Source of the DNA: Amycolatopsis sp. 2-15
Lineage (GTDB): Bacteria; Actinomycetota; Actinomycetes; Mycobacteriales; Pseudonocardiaceae
Length of the DNA: 64,000 nucleotides
NCBI RefSeq assembly: GCF_030285625.1
Contig: NZ_CP127294.1
Coordinates: 3,172,001 to 3,236,000, forward strand
Direction of reading: 5' to 3'
Made by a program: the position numbers and the translations under genes. Below are positions 11,649-19,312 of the stretch, one piece after another. How positions within the stretch are numbered: position 1 is the stretch's first letter; the number at the start of each line of letters is the position of its first letter. The notes below the pieces were generated by a model. The model had not been told where the DNA came from. It did no database searches and worked only from the letters and a program-made list of their open reading frames with translations.

Positions 11649-11833
11649 GCCCCGTGGTCCACCCGCGTCACCACCGTCCCGGACGCCTCCGCCACCCCGA
11701 CCGGTCTCCTGCTCCGCCCGGACGGCGTCGTCGCCTGGGCTACGGACGTCCCCGACCCCGTCGGCCTCGCCCCGGTCCTGCACGACTGGGCCGGCGCGCC
11801 GTCGCCCGAGCACGCGCCGGTGGGCTGAGCTCC
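11649..11833 (+). pseudogene. Duplicated 3' fragment of the FAD monooxygenase gene
   Basis: This segment repeats 11206-11390 at a constant offset of 443 bases without gaps, with about five substitutions by eye. It encodes the last ~59 residues of the enzyme, from AAPWSTRVTTVPDA through HAPVG, including the stop codon. There is no proper start or upstream domain, so it is a relic of a segmental duplication, not a functional gene. Confidence 0.85.
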
Positions 11834-11840
11834 GCCCGCG

Positions 11841-12611
11841 TCAGCCGCCGACGAGTGTGCCGACTTGGTCGGGCGCCGGGGCTGTGATGGTCACCGGTGA
11901 GCCCCACGCCGAGTAGCGCGCCGTGATGCGGGCGCTGCCCTGGCCGCCGGCGCCGCGTAGGACGGGGGACAGGTCGAGGACCAGTTGCAGGGGCCGGTTG
12001 TCGTCGTCGAGCCACAGGTCGAGGGGGACCTTCGTGTCACCGGGCTGTGCGTCGGCGGGGAGGCCCGCGGGCAGCTCGGCGCCGAGGTGGGCAAAGTCCA
12101 CGTCGACGCGGTAGTGGGCGGCGTCGGTGCCGTCGAGGGTGGTCGCGTCGCCGGCGGTGAGGGTGCCGGCGGTGCGGACCTGTTCGAGCGTGCGCGCGGG
12201 GTCGTTCTGTTCGGCCAGCTGCGCGAGGCTGCCGCCGAGGACCTGGGAGAACGGGTCGCTGCCGTCGGGCGAGACCTTCACCCAGGGTTTGCGGCCCGTT
12301 ACCTGATCGAGGGCGCTCGGGGGGACCTTCGCGTACAGCGTCTGCGCGACCAGGCGCAGCTCCAGGGGCTCGCCGACGTAGTCCGTGGTCATCTGCAGTG
12401 ACGTTCCGCCGGGGCCGAACACGGCCTCGCCCTGGCCGTGGGACACGAGGGCGCCCGCGGCGACGTCGGTGGTGAACTTCGCGGAGTGGCCGGCGTTCGT
12501 CGCCGCGACGGCCGCGTCGGCCAGGGCGCGCGCGTCGGAGAACCGCTCGGGTGAAGCCGAACACCCGCCGATCACGAGCAGCGCGGCGCACGCCACGGCC
12601 GTCCTGCGCAT
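11841..12611 (-). CDS. Secreted lipoprotein, LppX/LprAFG-like fold
   Basis: A 256-residue predicted lipoprotein with a short signal peptide ending in the lipobox VIGGC (Cys16). The mature part has alternating strand patterns and the block KPWVKVSPDGSDPF that it shares with the next gene upstream (12762-13649). Proteins of this fold carry lipids or lipoglycans across the actinobacterial periplasm (LprG, LppX in mycobacteria); that role is inferred. The two genes are arranged head-to-tail on the minus strand, with a hairpin between them, so they look like a tandem duplication now expressed separately. Confidence 0.8.
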   Translation of the reverse strand: MRRTAVACAALLVIGGCSASPERFSDARALADAAVAATNAGHSAKFTTDVAAGALVSHGQGEAVFGPGGTSLQMTTDYVGEPLELRLVAQTLYAKVPPSALDQVTGRKPWVKVSPDGSDPFSQVLGGSLAQLAEQNDPARTLEQVRTAGTLTAGDATTLDGTDAAHYRVDVDFAHLGAELPAGLPADAQPGDTKVPLDLWLDDDNRPLQLVLDLSPVLRGAGGQGSARITARYSAWGSPVTITAPAPDQVGTLVGG

Positions 12612-12708
12612 CCGGAAAACCCCGTCCTGACCGGCGGAAAGAGACCCTACAAAAGCACAGGCGCACCCGAGAACCCGTTCGGGGGAAGCGGCACTACCCG
12701 TAGTAACG

Positions 12709-12744
12709 CGAAGGGCGCCCCGACGGTTGTCGAGGCGCCCTTCG
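12709..12744 (-). terminator. Hairpin terminator after the 12762-13649 lipoprotein gene
   Basis: The arms CGAAGGGCGCC (12709-12719) and GGCGCCCTTCG (12734-12744) pair perfectly. The spacer holds a further CGAC/GTCG pairing. It lies 18 bases past the stop of the minus-strand lipoprotein gene. Confidence 0.75.
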
Positions 12745-12761
12745 GACGAAGCAGCGAGCGG

Positions 12762-13649
12762 TCAGCCGCCCATGTGCTTCGCGATCTCGCTCATGTCCGT
12801 GACCTGGTCGGCCGGCGGAGCGGTGACGTCGACCGGGGTGCCCCAGTCGCTGTACTTGACGAGGATCTTGCCGGAGCCCGCGGCCGAGGCCGGCGCGCCC
12901 AACGCCTTCATCAGTTCGCCCTCGTCCATGGTGATCTGGAGCGGAAGCTGGTCCTTGTTGAGCCAGATCTCGGCTGGCATCTTGATGTTCTTGCCCTCGA
13001 GCAGTTGCTTGGCCTGGTCTCGGGACTCGGCCGGGACGCTGTCCAGCATCTTGTCGATGCCCTTGGCGACGTCGATCTCGACCTTGTAGTGGTTCACCGG
13101 CTGGCCGTCCAGCGTGGTCTGGTCGGAGCTGACGATCCGGCCGGCCTGGCTGATCTGGTCGAGGATCTTCGTCGGGTCACTCTGCTCGGAAGCCTGCGAC
13201 ATGCTGCCGGAGAGGGCCTTCGAGATCGGGTCGTCGGAGTCCGGCGAGATCTTCACCCACGGCTTGTCGGTGCCCATCTGCGCGGCCTCGGAGGCCGGGA
13301 GCTTCATGTACATCGTCTTGTCGATGAGGCGGATCTCGCTCTGCTGACCGTCGGTGGTCATCGTCATCGACATCTTCAAGTTGGCCGGGTCGTAGGACAT
13401 GAGGCCCTCGGCCGTCATGTTCTTGCCGCCGATCGACATGGTCATCGACATCTTCGACGACTTCGACTTCGCGGTGCCCTGCTTGGACGCGCTCGCCAAC
13501 TCGAGCACGTTCGCGAACGGCGCGGCGATCCCCGAGGCGGCCTTGTCGCCCGCCGGCGCCGCGGTGCCGTTCTCAGCCTTCGAACCACAGCCCGTCAGAA
13601 CGAGCGCCAGCGCGGCACCCGCTGCGACGACGAAAGTGGTTTTGCGCAT
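12762..13649 (-). CDS. Secreted lipoprotein, paralogue of 11841-12611
   Basis: A 295-residue protein with signal peptide and lipobox LVLTGC (Cys21), then an Ala/Gly-rich linker. The mature domain shares the order of motifs with its neighbour: KPWVKISPDSDDPI, then a QASEQSDPTKILDQI helix, then VNHYKVEIDV. The fold is that of the LppX_LprAFG lipoproteins. A Met/Lys/Ser-rich strand region lies near residues 65-80. It probably acts at the outer face of the membrane in lipid handling, which is inferred from fold only. Confidence 0.8.
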   Translation of the reverse strand: MRKTTFVVAAGAALALVLTGCGSKAENGTAAPAGDKAASGIAAPFANVLELASASKQGTAKSKSSKMSMTMSIGGKNMTAEGLMSYDPANLKMSMTMTTDGQQSEIRLIDKTMYMKLPASEAAQMGTDKPWVKISPDSDDPISKALSGSMSQASEQSDPTKILDQISQAGRIVSSDQTTLDGQPVNHYKVEIDVAKGIDKMLDSVPAESRDQAKQLLEGKNIKMPAEIWLNKDQLPLQITMDEGELMKALGAPASAAGSGKILVKYSDWGTPVDVTAPPADQVTDMSEIAKHMGG

Positions 13650-13806
13650 GCAATCCCCCTATGAAGGTCATTACTCCACCCGCAGTATCGCTGGATCGGG
13701 GCAGCGGTTACGCCCTTCAGGTCACAATTTGGGTGACCAATCACCCGATGTGCCGTCCACCTGCGGAGTAATCATGGGACGCGCGGTGACCGTCGCCGGT
13801 TCCCGC

Positions 13807-14826
13807 CTACTCCGCGCCACCCGCTCGGGAAACCAGCAGCCGCCGCAGCGACGCCAGCCGCTCGGCGCTCGCGCGGCCTTCGGTGACGACGGCGTCGAGC
13901 GCGCAGTCCGGGTCCTCCGGCGGGCCGAGGTGGCCGCAGTTCGTGGGGCACTCCTCGGCGGCCTCGGCGAACTCCTCGAAGGCGTTCACGATGTCGTCGG
14001 CCGTCACGTGCGCCAGCCCGAACGACCGCACGCCCGGCGTGTCGATCACCCAGCCGCCGCCCGCCAGGGGCAGCGGCAGCGCGATGGCCGCTACGGACGT
14101 GTGGCGCCCCTTGCCGACGGAGCTGACGACGCCCGTGGCCAGCGCCGCGTCGGGCACCAGGCGGTTGACCAGCGTGGACTTGCCGACGCCGGAGTGCCCG
14201 ACGAGCGCCGTGACGCGGCCTTCCAGGCGTTCGGCCAGGCCTTCGGGCTTCTCGTCGTGGCGCGTGACGACGGCCGGCACGTCGAGGCCCGCGTAGCCCG
14301 CGAGCAGCTCGTCGGGGCTGGCCAGGTCGGCTTTCGTGAGGCACAGGACGGGCTCGAGCCCGCCCGCGTAGCAGGCGACCAGGCAGCGGTCGATGAACCC
14401 GGTCCGCGGCGGGGGATCGGCGAGCGACGTGACGATCAGCAGCTGGGCTGCGTTGGCGACCACCACGCGCTCGTACGGGTCGGTGTCGTCGGCGGTGCGG
14501 CGCAGCACGCTGGTGCGCTCGTCGACGCGAACGATGCGGGCGAGGGTGTCCGGCAGGCCCGAAACGTCGCCGACCACGGCGACCATGTCGCCGACGACCA
14601 CGGAGACGCGTCCCATCTCGCGGGCGCGCATGGCCGTGACCACACGGAGCGGATCGGCGTCGATGGCGCACGTCCAGCGACCGCGGTCCTTGCCGATCAC
14701 CATGGCGGTCACGGCGTCGGCGTGCTCGGGCCGGCGTTTGGTCCGGGGCCTGGTGCCCTTGCCGGGGCGAACCCGCACGTCGGATTCGTCCAGCTTGCTC
14801 CAGTCGCCTCGCGCCAAACCGCCCAC
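13807..14826 (-). CDS. rsgA: Ribosome small subunit-dependent GTPase RsgA
   Basis: Circularly permuted GTPase (YjeQ/RsgA) that helps late 30S subunit maturation. In the 339-residue protein the G motifs come in permuted order: G4 LTKAD at 163-167, G1 GHSGVGKST at 210-218, and G3 DTPG near 263. The N-terminal OB domain precedes them. The C-terminal zinc knuckle is visible as CPTNCGH followed by a further Cys (EDPDCALD). GTG 14826 follows GGGAGGA almost directly, so a TTG at 14817 is an alternative start. In M. tuberculosis aroA lies between this gene and the SRAP gene; it is absent here. Confidence 0.95.
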   Translation of the reverse strand: MGGLARGDWSKLDESDVRVRPGKGTRPRTKRRPEHADAVTAMVIGKDRGRWTCAIDADPLRVVTAMRAREMGRVSVVVGDMVAVVGDVSGLPDTLARIVRVDERTSVLRRTADDTDPYERVVVANAAQLLIVTSLADPPPRTGFIDRCLVACYAGGLEPVLCLTKADLASPDELLAGYAGLDVPAVVTRHDEKPEGLAERLEGRVTALVGHSGVGKSTLVNRLVPDAALATGVVSSVGKGRHTSVAAIALPLPLAGGGWVIDTPGVRSFGLAHVTADDIVNAFEEFAEAAEECPTNCGHLGPPEDPDCALDAVVTEGRASAERLASLRRLLVSRAGGAE

Positions 14827-14930
14827 CGTCCTCCCGGTCCGTCCTGCCTGGTCGAAATGATCCCATGCCGGTCGCGCCCGGCCCGGCCTGCGTGTAACGA
14901 TGGCGTCTTGAGAGGTGCGAGGAGGCTGGC

Positions 14931-15680
14931 ATGTGCGGCCGTTACGCGGCGACGAAGGACCCCGCGAAGCTGATCGACGAGTTCGCCGCGGTCGATCTGA
15001 CCGAGGGTGCCGCGCGCGAGGACTACAACGTCGCGCCGACCAAGAACGTCGTGACCGTGGTCCAGCGCCACCCCCGCGACGCCGACGGGCAGGTGCTCGA
15101 GGACGAGCCCGCCGAGCGGTCGCTGCGGATCATGAAGTGGGGCCTCGTGCCGTTCTGGGCGAAAGACCCCTCCGTCGGCTCGCGAATGATCAACACGCGC
15201 GCCGAGACGGCGGCTGAAAAGCCGGCCTTCAAACGCGCGCTGAAGTCGCGCCGCTGCCTGGTGCCGGCCGACGGCTGGTTCGAATGGCGCCGCACGGGCA
15301 AGGAGAAGGAACCGTTCTACATGACGGATCCTTCCGGCTCGTCGCTCGCGTTCGGCGGGATCTGGGAGAGCTGGCGCCCGAAGGACGGCTCGTCGGACTC
15401 GGAACCGCTGATCACCTTCTCGATCATCACGACCGACGCCGAGGGCCAGCTGCGCGGCATCCACGACCGCATGCCGCTGATCGTCCCGCGCGAGCACTGG
15501 GACGGCTGGCTCGACCCGGACCAGTCCTCCGTGGACGGTCTCCTCGTGCCGACGCCGCCGGACTTCGTCGAGTCGCTCGAGCTGCGCCCGATTTCGACGC
15601 TGGTCAACAACGTCCGCAACAACGGCCCCCAGCTGCTCACGCGCACCGAACCCTCGGTGGACTCGGACGCGCTGTTCTGA
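14931..15680 (+). CDS. yedK: SOS-response-associated peptidase, SRAP/HMCES family
   Basis: YedK/HMCES protein (249 residues) that forms a thiazolidine crosslink with abasic sites in single-stranded DNA through its N-terminal Cys2. Cys2 is present after Met (MCGRYAAT). NVAPTKNV, WGLVPFWAK, CLVPADGWFEW and the active-site His in GIHDRMPLI are all conserved. The gene is divergent from rsgA and overlaps the following hydrolase gene by one base (TGATG), so the two are translationally coupled. No LexA box was identified upstream by eye. Confidence 0.93.
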   Translation: MCGRYAATKDPAKLIDEFAAVDLTEGAAREDYNVAPTKNVVTVVQRHPRDADGQVLEDEPAERSLRIMKWGLVPFWAKDPSVGSRMINTRAETAAEKPAFKRALKSRRCLVPADGWFEWRRTGKEKEPFYMTDPSGSSLAFGGIWESWRPKDGSSDSEPLITFSIITTDAEGQLRGIHDRMPLIVPREHWDGWLDPDQSSVDGLLVPTPPDFVESLELRPISTLVNNVRNNGPQLLTRTEPSVDSDALF

Positions 15681-16288
15681 TGACCACCCTCGAGATCGAC
15701 ACCCCGCACGGCCCCGCCCGCGCCGAGCTCCACTGCGCCAAAGACGGCGCCGCGGCACTGCTGCTGGGCCACGGCGCCGGTGGCGGAATCGGGGCCAAGG
15801 ACCTGGTCGCGGTCGCGCAAGCCGCGAAGGCGGCCGGGGTGCACGTGGCGCTGGTGGAACAGCCGTACCGCGTGGCGGGGCGCCGGGCTCCTGCCCCGGC
15901 GAAGCAACTGGACGCGGCTTGGCTGGCCGTGGCGGACGAGTTGTCGGCGCACTTCGACGACCTGCCGTTGGTCTTCGGTGGCCGTTCTTCGGGTGCGCGG
16001 GTCGCCTGCCGGACGGCTTCGGCCGGTCAGGCCGTGGCGGTGTTGTGCCTGGCGTTCCCCGAGCACCCGCCGGGCCGGCCGGAGAAGACGCGGCAGGCGG
16101 AACTGGACGCGGTGGAAGTGCCGACCCTGGTGGTGCAGGGCGAGCGCGATCCGTTCGGCCGCCCCGCGGCGGGGCCGCACCACGAGGTGGTGATGGTCTC
16201 GGGCGACCACACTTTGTCGGCTGATCTGGACGCTGTTTCGCGTGCGGCGGCGGAGTGGTTGGGGCGGGTGTTGAGGCCACACCTCTGA
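15680..16288 (+). CDS. Alpha/beta hydrolase, KANL3/Tex30-like
   Basis: A 202-residue compact hydrolase. The oxyanion region LLLGHGAGGG lies near residue 30, the nucleophile elbow is GGRSSGAR (Ser at the centre), the acid is in VVQGERDPFG, and the terminal His is in VSGDHTL. The short length without a lid fits the Tex30/KANL3 group of small hydrolases; the substrate is unknown. It starts with the last base of the SRAP stop codon, suggesting co-expression. Confidence 0.82.
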   Translation: MTTLEIDTPHGPARAELHCAKDGAAALLLGHGAGGGIGAKDLVAVAQAAKAAGVHVALVEQPYRVAGRRAPAPAKQLDAAWLAVADELSAHFDDLPLVFGGRSSGARVACRTASAGQAVAVLCLAFPEHPPGRPEKTRQAELDAVEVPTLVVQGERDPFGRPAAGPHHEVVMVSGDHTLSADLDAVSRAAAEWLGRVLRPHL

Positions 16289-16292
16289 GTGG

Positions 16293-16721
16293 TCAGGCGC
16301 CTTCGGTCCAGAATTTGTTGACGCGTGCGATCGCTTCCTCACGGCTCATCGCGGCGACCTCGGCGTCGGGGATTCCGACCTGGTGGATCAACGTGTGCAC
16401 GACCTGTGCCGGCACGCCGACCTCGGCCACCGGACGCGCGATGGACCGTTGCGGGACCACGTCGTCCTGCACGCAGGCCCAGAAGTCGGCTTCCGGCACA
16501 CAGAGCTGGTCACGCAGGATCGCCCGCCACATCTGCGGTCCGTAGGTCGATCGGTTCGGCGGGCGGGAAATCCTCGTCCGCAGAATTCGTCCGTCGGGAA
16601 GGTGCAGCTCATACGTCACGTGATGGGTGACAGCGCGCCCCCGCGCGTCTCTGACCAGTTGCCATCCCTCGGCTCGGCAGAACGCGTCGTGATCCGCCCG
16701 GGTCGGTGCCGGCCAGGTCAT
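16293..16721 (-). CDS. Putative toxin of a toxin-antitoxin pair
   Basis: A 142-residue protein resembling actinobacterial proteins labelled cytotoxic translational repressors. It begins with an aromatic segment (MTWPAPTRADHDAFCRAEGW), followed by a THHVTYELHLPDGRILRTRI hairpin and WRAILRDQLCV. The ATG overlaps the stop of the upstream antitoxin-like gene by four bases (ATGA), the usual coupling in type II modules, with the antitoxin first. Catalytic residues cannot be assigned, and toxicity is inferred from family naming and context only. Confidence 0.65.
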   Translation of the reverse strand: MTWPAPTRADHDAFCRAEGWQLVRDARGRAVTHHVTYELHLPDGRILRTRISRPPNRSTYGPQMWRAILRDQLCVPEADFWACVQDDVVPQRSIARPVAEVGVPAQVVHTLIHQVGIPDAEVAAMSREEAIARVNKFWTEGA

Positions 16722-17137
16722 CGGCCGCTGTTCACCAGCCAAGCCTGCAGGTCCGCGTCGCTGCTGAGCTCGATCAGCTGGACCAGACCCCAGTTGTCCC
16801 GGTGGTTCGGCGCGTCGCGCAGGTGATCCTGCCAATCGTCCGAGTACTCCCGCAGCGCCTCCACCATGCCGGCGACGGCGTCGTCGAACGTCTCGGCATC
16901 GGCCGCCACCGGAAGCCCGGGGATGAACACCGACCACCCGCCGGCCTCGGACACCACCTCGGCGCGCGAAGGGACCACGGACGCCAGGAAGTGCCGCAGG
17001 CGCTCCACATCCACGACCGCCACCGTGTCGTTGTCTCGGCGCATCGTGGCCACGCGACCCTGGCCGGCGGCGTCGAAGAGGCTCTTCAGGTTCTTGCGGG
17101 CTTCACTCGAGCTTTCGTAGTGGACCGAGGCGCTCAC
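16718..17137 (-). CDS. Putative antitoxin, Phd/YefM-like with HicB-like C-terminus
   Basis: A 139-residue acidic protein. The first ~50 residues (SSSEARKNLKSLFDAAGQGR, VATMRRDNDTVAVVDVERL) match the prevent-host-death antitoxin fold. The later segment (GWSVFIPGLPVAADAETFDD) has the look of a HicB-like partial RNase H fold. The GTG start is preceded by GGGAGGG. The upstream region contains arrays of 9-bp repeats that could serve as binding sites for this protein, as many antitoxins autoregulate. It precedes and overlaps the toxin-like gene. Confidence 0.68.
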   Translation of the reverse strand: MSASVHYESSSEARKNLKSLFDAAGQGRVATMRRDNDTVAVVDVERLRHFLASVVPSRAEVVSEAGGWSVFIPGLPVAADAETFDDAVAGMVEALREYSDDWQDHLRDAPNHRDNWGLVQLIELSSDADLQAWLVNSGR

Positions 17138-17216
17138 TTCCGCTCCCTCCCAAGCCGCGTAGCGAATCGACGGCGCGCGTCAGCCACGGCTCGCCCATGG
17201 GGCAAGTGTGTCGGAC

Positions 17217-17256
17217 GTACCTCAGGTACGTCAAGTACATGAGGTACCTGAGGTAC
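17217..17256. repeat. 9-bp iteron array with GTAC every nine bases
   Basis: Five GTAC tetramers start at 17217, 17226, 17235, 17244 and 17253, exactly nine bases apart. Together they form four overlapping 13-mers of the form GTAC-N5-GTAC, two of which (GTACCTCAGGTAC and GTACCTGAGGTAC) are palindromic except at the centre. The array lies 80-120 bases upstream of the antitoxin start. Confidence 0.85.
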
Positions 17257-17272
17257 TCGCGGCGGTTTTGAA

Positions 17273-17316
17273 GGCTCGAGTGGCTCGAGTGGCTCTGGTG
17301 GCTCTGTGGCTCTGGT
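17273..17316. repeat. Second 9-bp tandem array, GGCTCGAGT/GGCTCTGGT units
   Basis: Consecutive units are GGCTCGAGT, GGCTCGAGT, GGCTCTGGT, GGCTCTGT (8 bases) and GGCTCTGGT. It is separated by only 16 bases from the GTAC array and has the same period but a different unit. Confidence 0.8.
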
Positions 17317-17399
17317 GGCTTTGTGATGCGTCGGGCTCGCGCCGCCTTTGGTGGTGCATCGGGCGGGCGCCAGGACTGCGGCCGCGTTTTGGCGACCAG

Positions 17400-17565
17400 T
17401 TGTCCACAGGCTTCCCTCAGCTGTGGACAACTAGGCCCTCGTGGCGGCTTACCACCGGTTTTGTCGGAGGGGGCCGGTAGAATGGAACGAGGGACGCCCC
17501 CGGGAGGGTGGGGGTTTGTCCGGCGGTGGGGTTGTCCGGCGGTGGGGGTTTGTCCGGCGGTGGGG
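17400..17565 (+). repeat. Intergenic repeat element, copy A, with two DnaA boxes
   Basis: Two consensus DnaA boxes face each other: TTGTCCACA (17400-17408) and TGTGGACAA (17422-17430). Next come GGTTTTGTC (17457-17465), eleven bases, GTAGAATGGAACGA (17477-17490) and the core GGGACGCCCCCGGGAGGGTG (from 17491). The element ends with three copies of TTGTCCGGCGGTGGGG (17516-17531, 17532-17548, 17550-17565). No coding function was seen. The same order occurs in copies B and C elsewhere in the window. Confidence 0.75.
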
Positions 17566-17604
17566 AAGGCCGGCACAACCAGTGAAGTGGCCTGGAGAAA
17601 GCCG

Positions 17605-18081
17605 TCAACCGGCGATCGAAGCCACCACAGCCCCCGTCAGCCGCACCAGATCGCCAGGCGCCAGCTCCACCTCGAGCCCCCGCCGGCCGGCCGAGCAGTA
17701 GACCGTCGCGAACGCCGAAGCCGACGCGTCGACCACCACCGGCAGGTGGCTGCGGTGTCCCAGCGGCGAAATCCCCCCGAGCACGTACCCGGTCGCCCGC
17801 TGGGCAGCCGCCGGATCCGCCATCCGTGCCTTCTTGCCACCGGCCGCGGCGGCCAGCGCCTTCAGGTCGAGGGATCCCGTGACCGGCACCACGCCGACCG
17901 TCAGTTTGCCGTCGACGTCCGCCACCAGCGTCTTGAAGACGCGCGCCGCCTCCAGGCCCAGGGCTTCGACCGCCTCCAGGCCGTACGAGTCGGCGCGCGG
18001 GTCGTGATCGTATGAGTGGAGCGTGTGCGCCACCTTGTGTTTTGTGAGCAGCGCCGTCGCCGGTGTTCCCTTGCCCGCCAT
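17605..18081 (-). CDS. ybaK: Cys-tRNA(Pro)/Cys-tRNA(Cys) deacylase YbaK
   Basis: A 158-residue YbaK/EbsC-type trans-editing enzyme that hydrolyses mischarged Cys-tRNA(Pro). Recognisable are [12 protein letters not shown], the [20 protein letters not shown] helix, the Lys in FKTLVAD, the [16 protein letters not shown] segment, and the [13 protein letters not shown] loop that binds the tRNA end. The length matches the family. It is divergent from sigR, with the SigR-type promoter lying between the two starts. Confidence 0.93.
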   Translation of the reverse strand: MAGKGTPATALLTKHKVAHTLHSYDHDPRADSYGLEAVEALGLEAARVFKTLVADVDGKLTVGVVPVTGSLDLKALAAAAGGKKARMADPAAAQRATGYVLGGISPLGHRSHLPVVVDASASAFATVYCSAGRRGLEVELAPGDLVRLTGAVVASIAG

Positions 18082-18105
18082 GGGATCGGAGTCTACGAAG
18101 GTGGC

Positions 18106-18132
18106 GGGAATGGACGCCCGCCACGTGCTGTT
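18106..18132 (+). promoter_or_regulatory. Consensus SigR-dependent promoter of sigR
   Basis: GGGAAT at 18106-18111 is followed by exactly 18 bases and GTT at 18130-18132, the published SigR/SigH consensus (GGGAAT-N18-GTT). The GTG start at 18142 lies nine bases after the -10, so the transcript would be almost leaderless. This indicates autoregulation of sigR under thiol-oxidative stress. Confidence 0.88.
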
Positions 18133-18141
18133 GAAAGAGAC

Positions 18142-18897
18142 GTGACCACGACGCTTACCACTGCCCGCCCTCGTAGGCGCAGCACCGAGCGGGGCCTACC
18201 GAGCCCCCGCGTAAACTCGGCGTTGCCGTATGCGCAGAAGCGCATCGACGCCGAACGGGAAGGGAACGGTTTGCCGAGCACCCCGAACACCGCGCCGGAG
18301 ACGGCGGCCGACGAGTTGGAGCTGGCGGAGCGCTTCGAGCGCGACGCGATGCCCCTGCTCGATCAGCTGTACTCGGCCGCGATGCGGATGACGCGGAACC
18401 CCTCCGACGCAGAGGACCTGGTCCAGGAGACCTACCTCAAGGCGTACGCGGCGTTCGCCTCCTTCAAGGCCGGCACGAACCTCAAGGCGTGGATGTACCG
18501 CATCCTCACCAACACCTACATCAACGGCTACCGCAAGCGTCAGCGGCAGCCGGTGCAGCAGCCCACCGAGGAGATCACCGACTGGCAGATCGCCAAGGCG
18601 GAGAGTCACACCTCCAGCGGGCTGCGTTCGGCCGAGGTCGAGGCCATGGACAACCTCCCCGACGCCGACGTGAAGCAGGCGCTGCAGAAGCTGCCCGAGG
18701 AGTTCCGGCTGGCCGTTTACCTGGCGGATGTCGAGGGCTTCGCGTACAAGGAGATCGCCGAGATCATGGACACGCCCATCGGCACCGTGATGTCCCGTCT
18801 GCACCGCGGTCGCGCCCAGCTGCGCGACCTGCTGGCCGACGTCGCGCGCGAGCGCGGCTTCATCCGCGGTGACCGCGAGGAGGTGGCAAAGCGATGA
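18142..18897 (+). CDS. sigR: RNA polymerase sigma factor SigR (oxidative/thiol stress)
   Basis: ECF sigma factor directing thioredoxin, mycothiol and protein-quality genes, held by RsrA until disulfide stress. Region 2 is visible ([51 protein letters not shown]) and region 4 is [20 protein letters not shown] followed by [15 protein letters not shown]. From GTG 18142 it is 251 residues, including a ~43-residue N-terminal extension. A TTG at 18271 with GGGAAGGGA just upstream would give a 208-residue short form. This parallels the long unstable and short stable SigR isoforms known in Streptomyces. It overlaps rsrA by four bases. Confidence 0.95.
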   Translation: MTTTLTTARPRRRSTERGLPSPRVNSALPYAQKRIDAEREGNGLPSTPNTAPETAADELELAERFERDAMPLLDQLYSAAMRMTRNPSDAEDLVQETYLKAYAAFASFKAGTNLKAWMYRILTNTYINGYRKRQRQPVQQPTEEITDWQIAKAESHTSSGLRSAEVEAMDNLPDADVKQALQKLPEEFRLAVYLADVEGFAYKEIAEIMDTPIGTVMSRLHRGRAQLRDLLADVARERGFIRGDREEVAKR

Positions 18898-19226
18898 GCA
18901 CGGGTGGGGCCTCGAGCGACGAAGCCAAGGACAAGGTCCGCTGCGAAGAGGCGCTTTCGGAGATCTACCTGCTCCTCGACAAGGAGTGCAGTCCCCTGCG
19001 CGACGCCGAGCTGCGCCGCCACATCGACGACTGCCCGCCGTGTCTCGAGGAGTACGGCATCGACGAGCAGATCAAGGAGCTCCTGCACCGCAAGTGCGGC
19101 GGCGACCTCGCTCCGGCGGAACTGAAGACGCGGCTGCGCGCCTCGATCCGCCAGACCGTGGCCACCCGCGGCGGCGTGACGGTCGAGCGCACCGAGATCA
19201 CCGTCGAGCAGCGCTCCGGCGAGTAA
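18894..19226 (+). CDS. rsrA: Mycothiol-system anti-sigma factor RsrA
   Basis: Zinc-binding redox-sensitive ZAS-family anti-sigma factor of 110 residues. The HxxxCxxC motif is HIDDCPPC (His43, Cys47, Cys50), with the upstream zinc/redox Cys17 at the same 26-residue distance from the His as in S. coelicolor RsrA. An extra Cys32 and Cys68 are present. Oxidation of the cysteines releases zinc and SigR. It starts inside the sigR stop codon (ATGA), ensuring stoichiometric synthesis. Confidence 0.95.
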   Translation: MSTGGASSDEAKDKVRCEEALSEIYLLLDKECSPLRDAELRRHIDDCPPCLEEYGIDEQIKELLHRKCGGDLAPAELKTRLRASIRQTVATRGGVTVERTEITVEQRSGE

Positions 19227-19260
19227 CCCGAGGTCACGCTTTTCGGGATTTTCGACGACG

Positions 19261-19292
19261 ACGGCCCCCGTACCAGCTGGTGCGGGGGCCGT
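19261..19292. terminator. Bidirectional hairpin between rsrA and bL37
   Basis: ACGGCCCCC (19261-19269) pairs with GGGGGCCGT (19284-19292) around a loop containing the self-complementary CAGCTG. It sits between two convergent genes and could terminate both. Confidence 0.8.
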
Positions 19293-19312
19293 GTCGCGTC
19301 CGGACGCCGGAA

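Noticed and set aside
17400..17430. Chromosomal origin of replication
   Set aside because: Only two DnaA boxes and no dnaA/dnaN/rpmH genes nearby; origins in this group contain many boxes and sit beside dnaA.
17516..17565. CRISPR-like array (three repeats)
   Set aside because: Units are directly adjacent with no spacers and no cas genes are present; it is a short tandem repeat.
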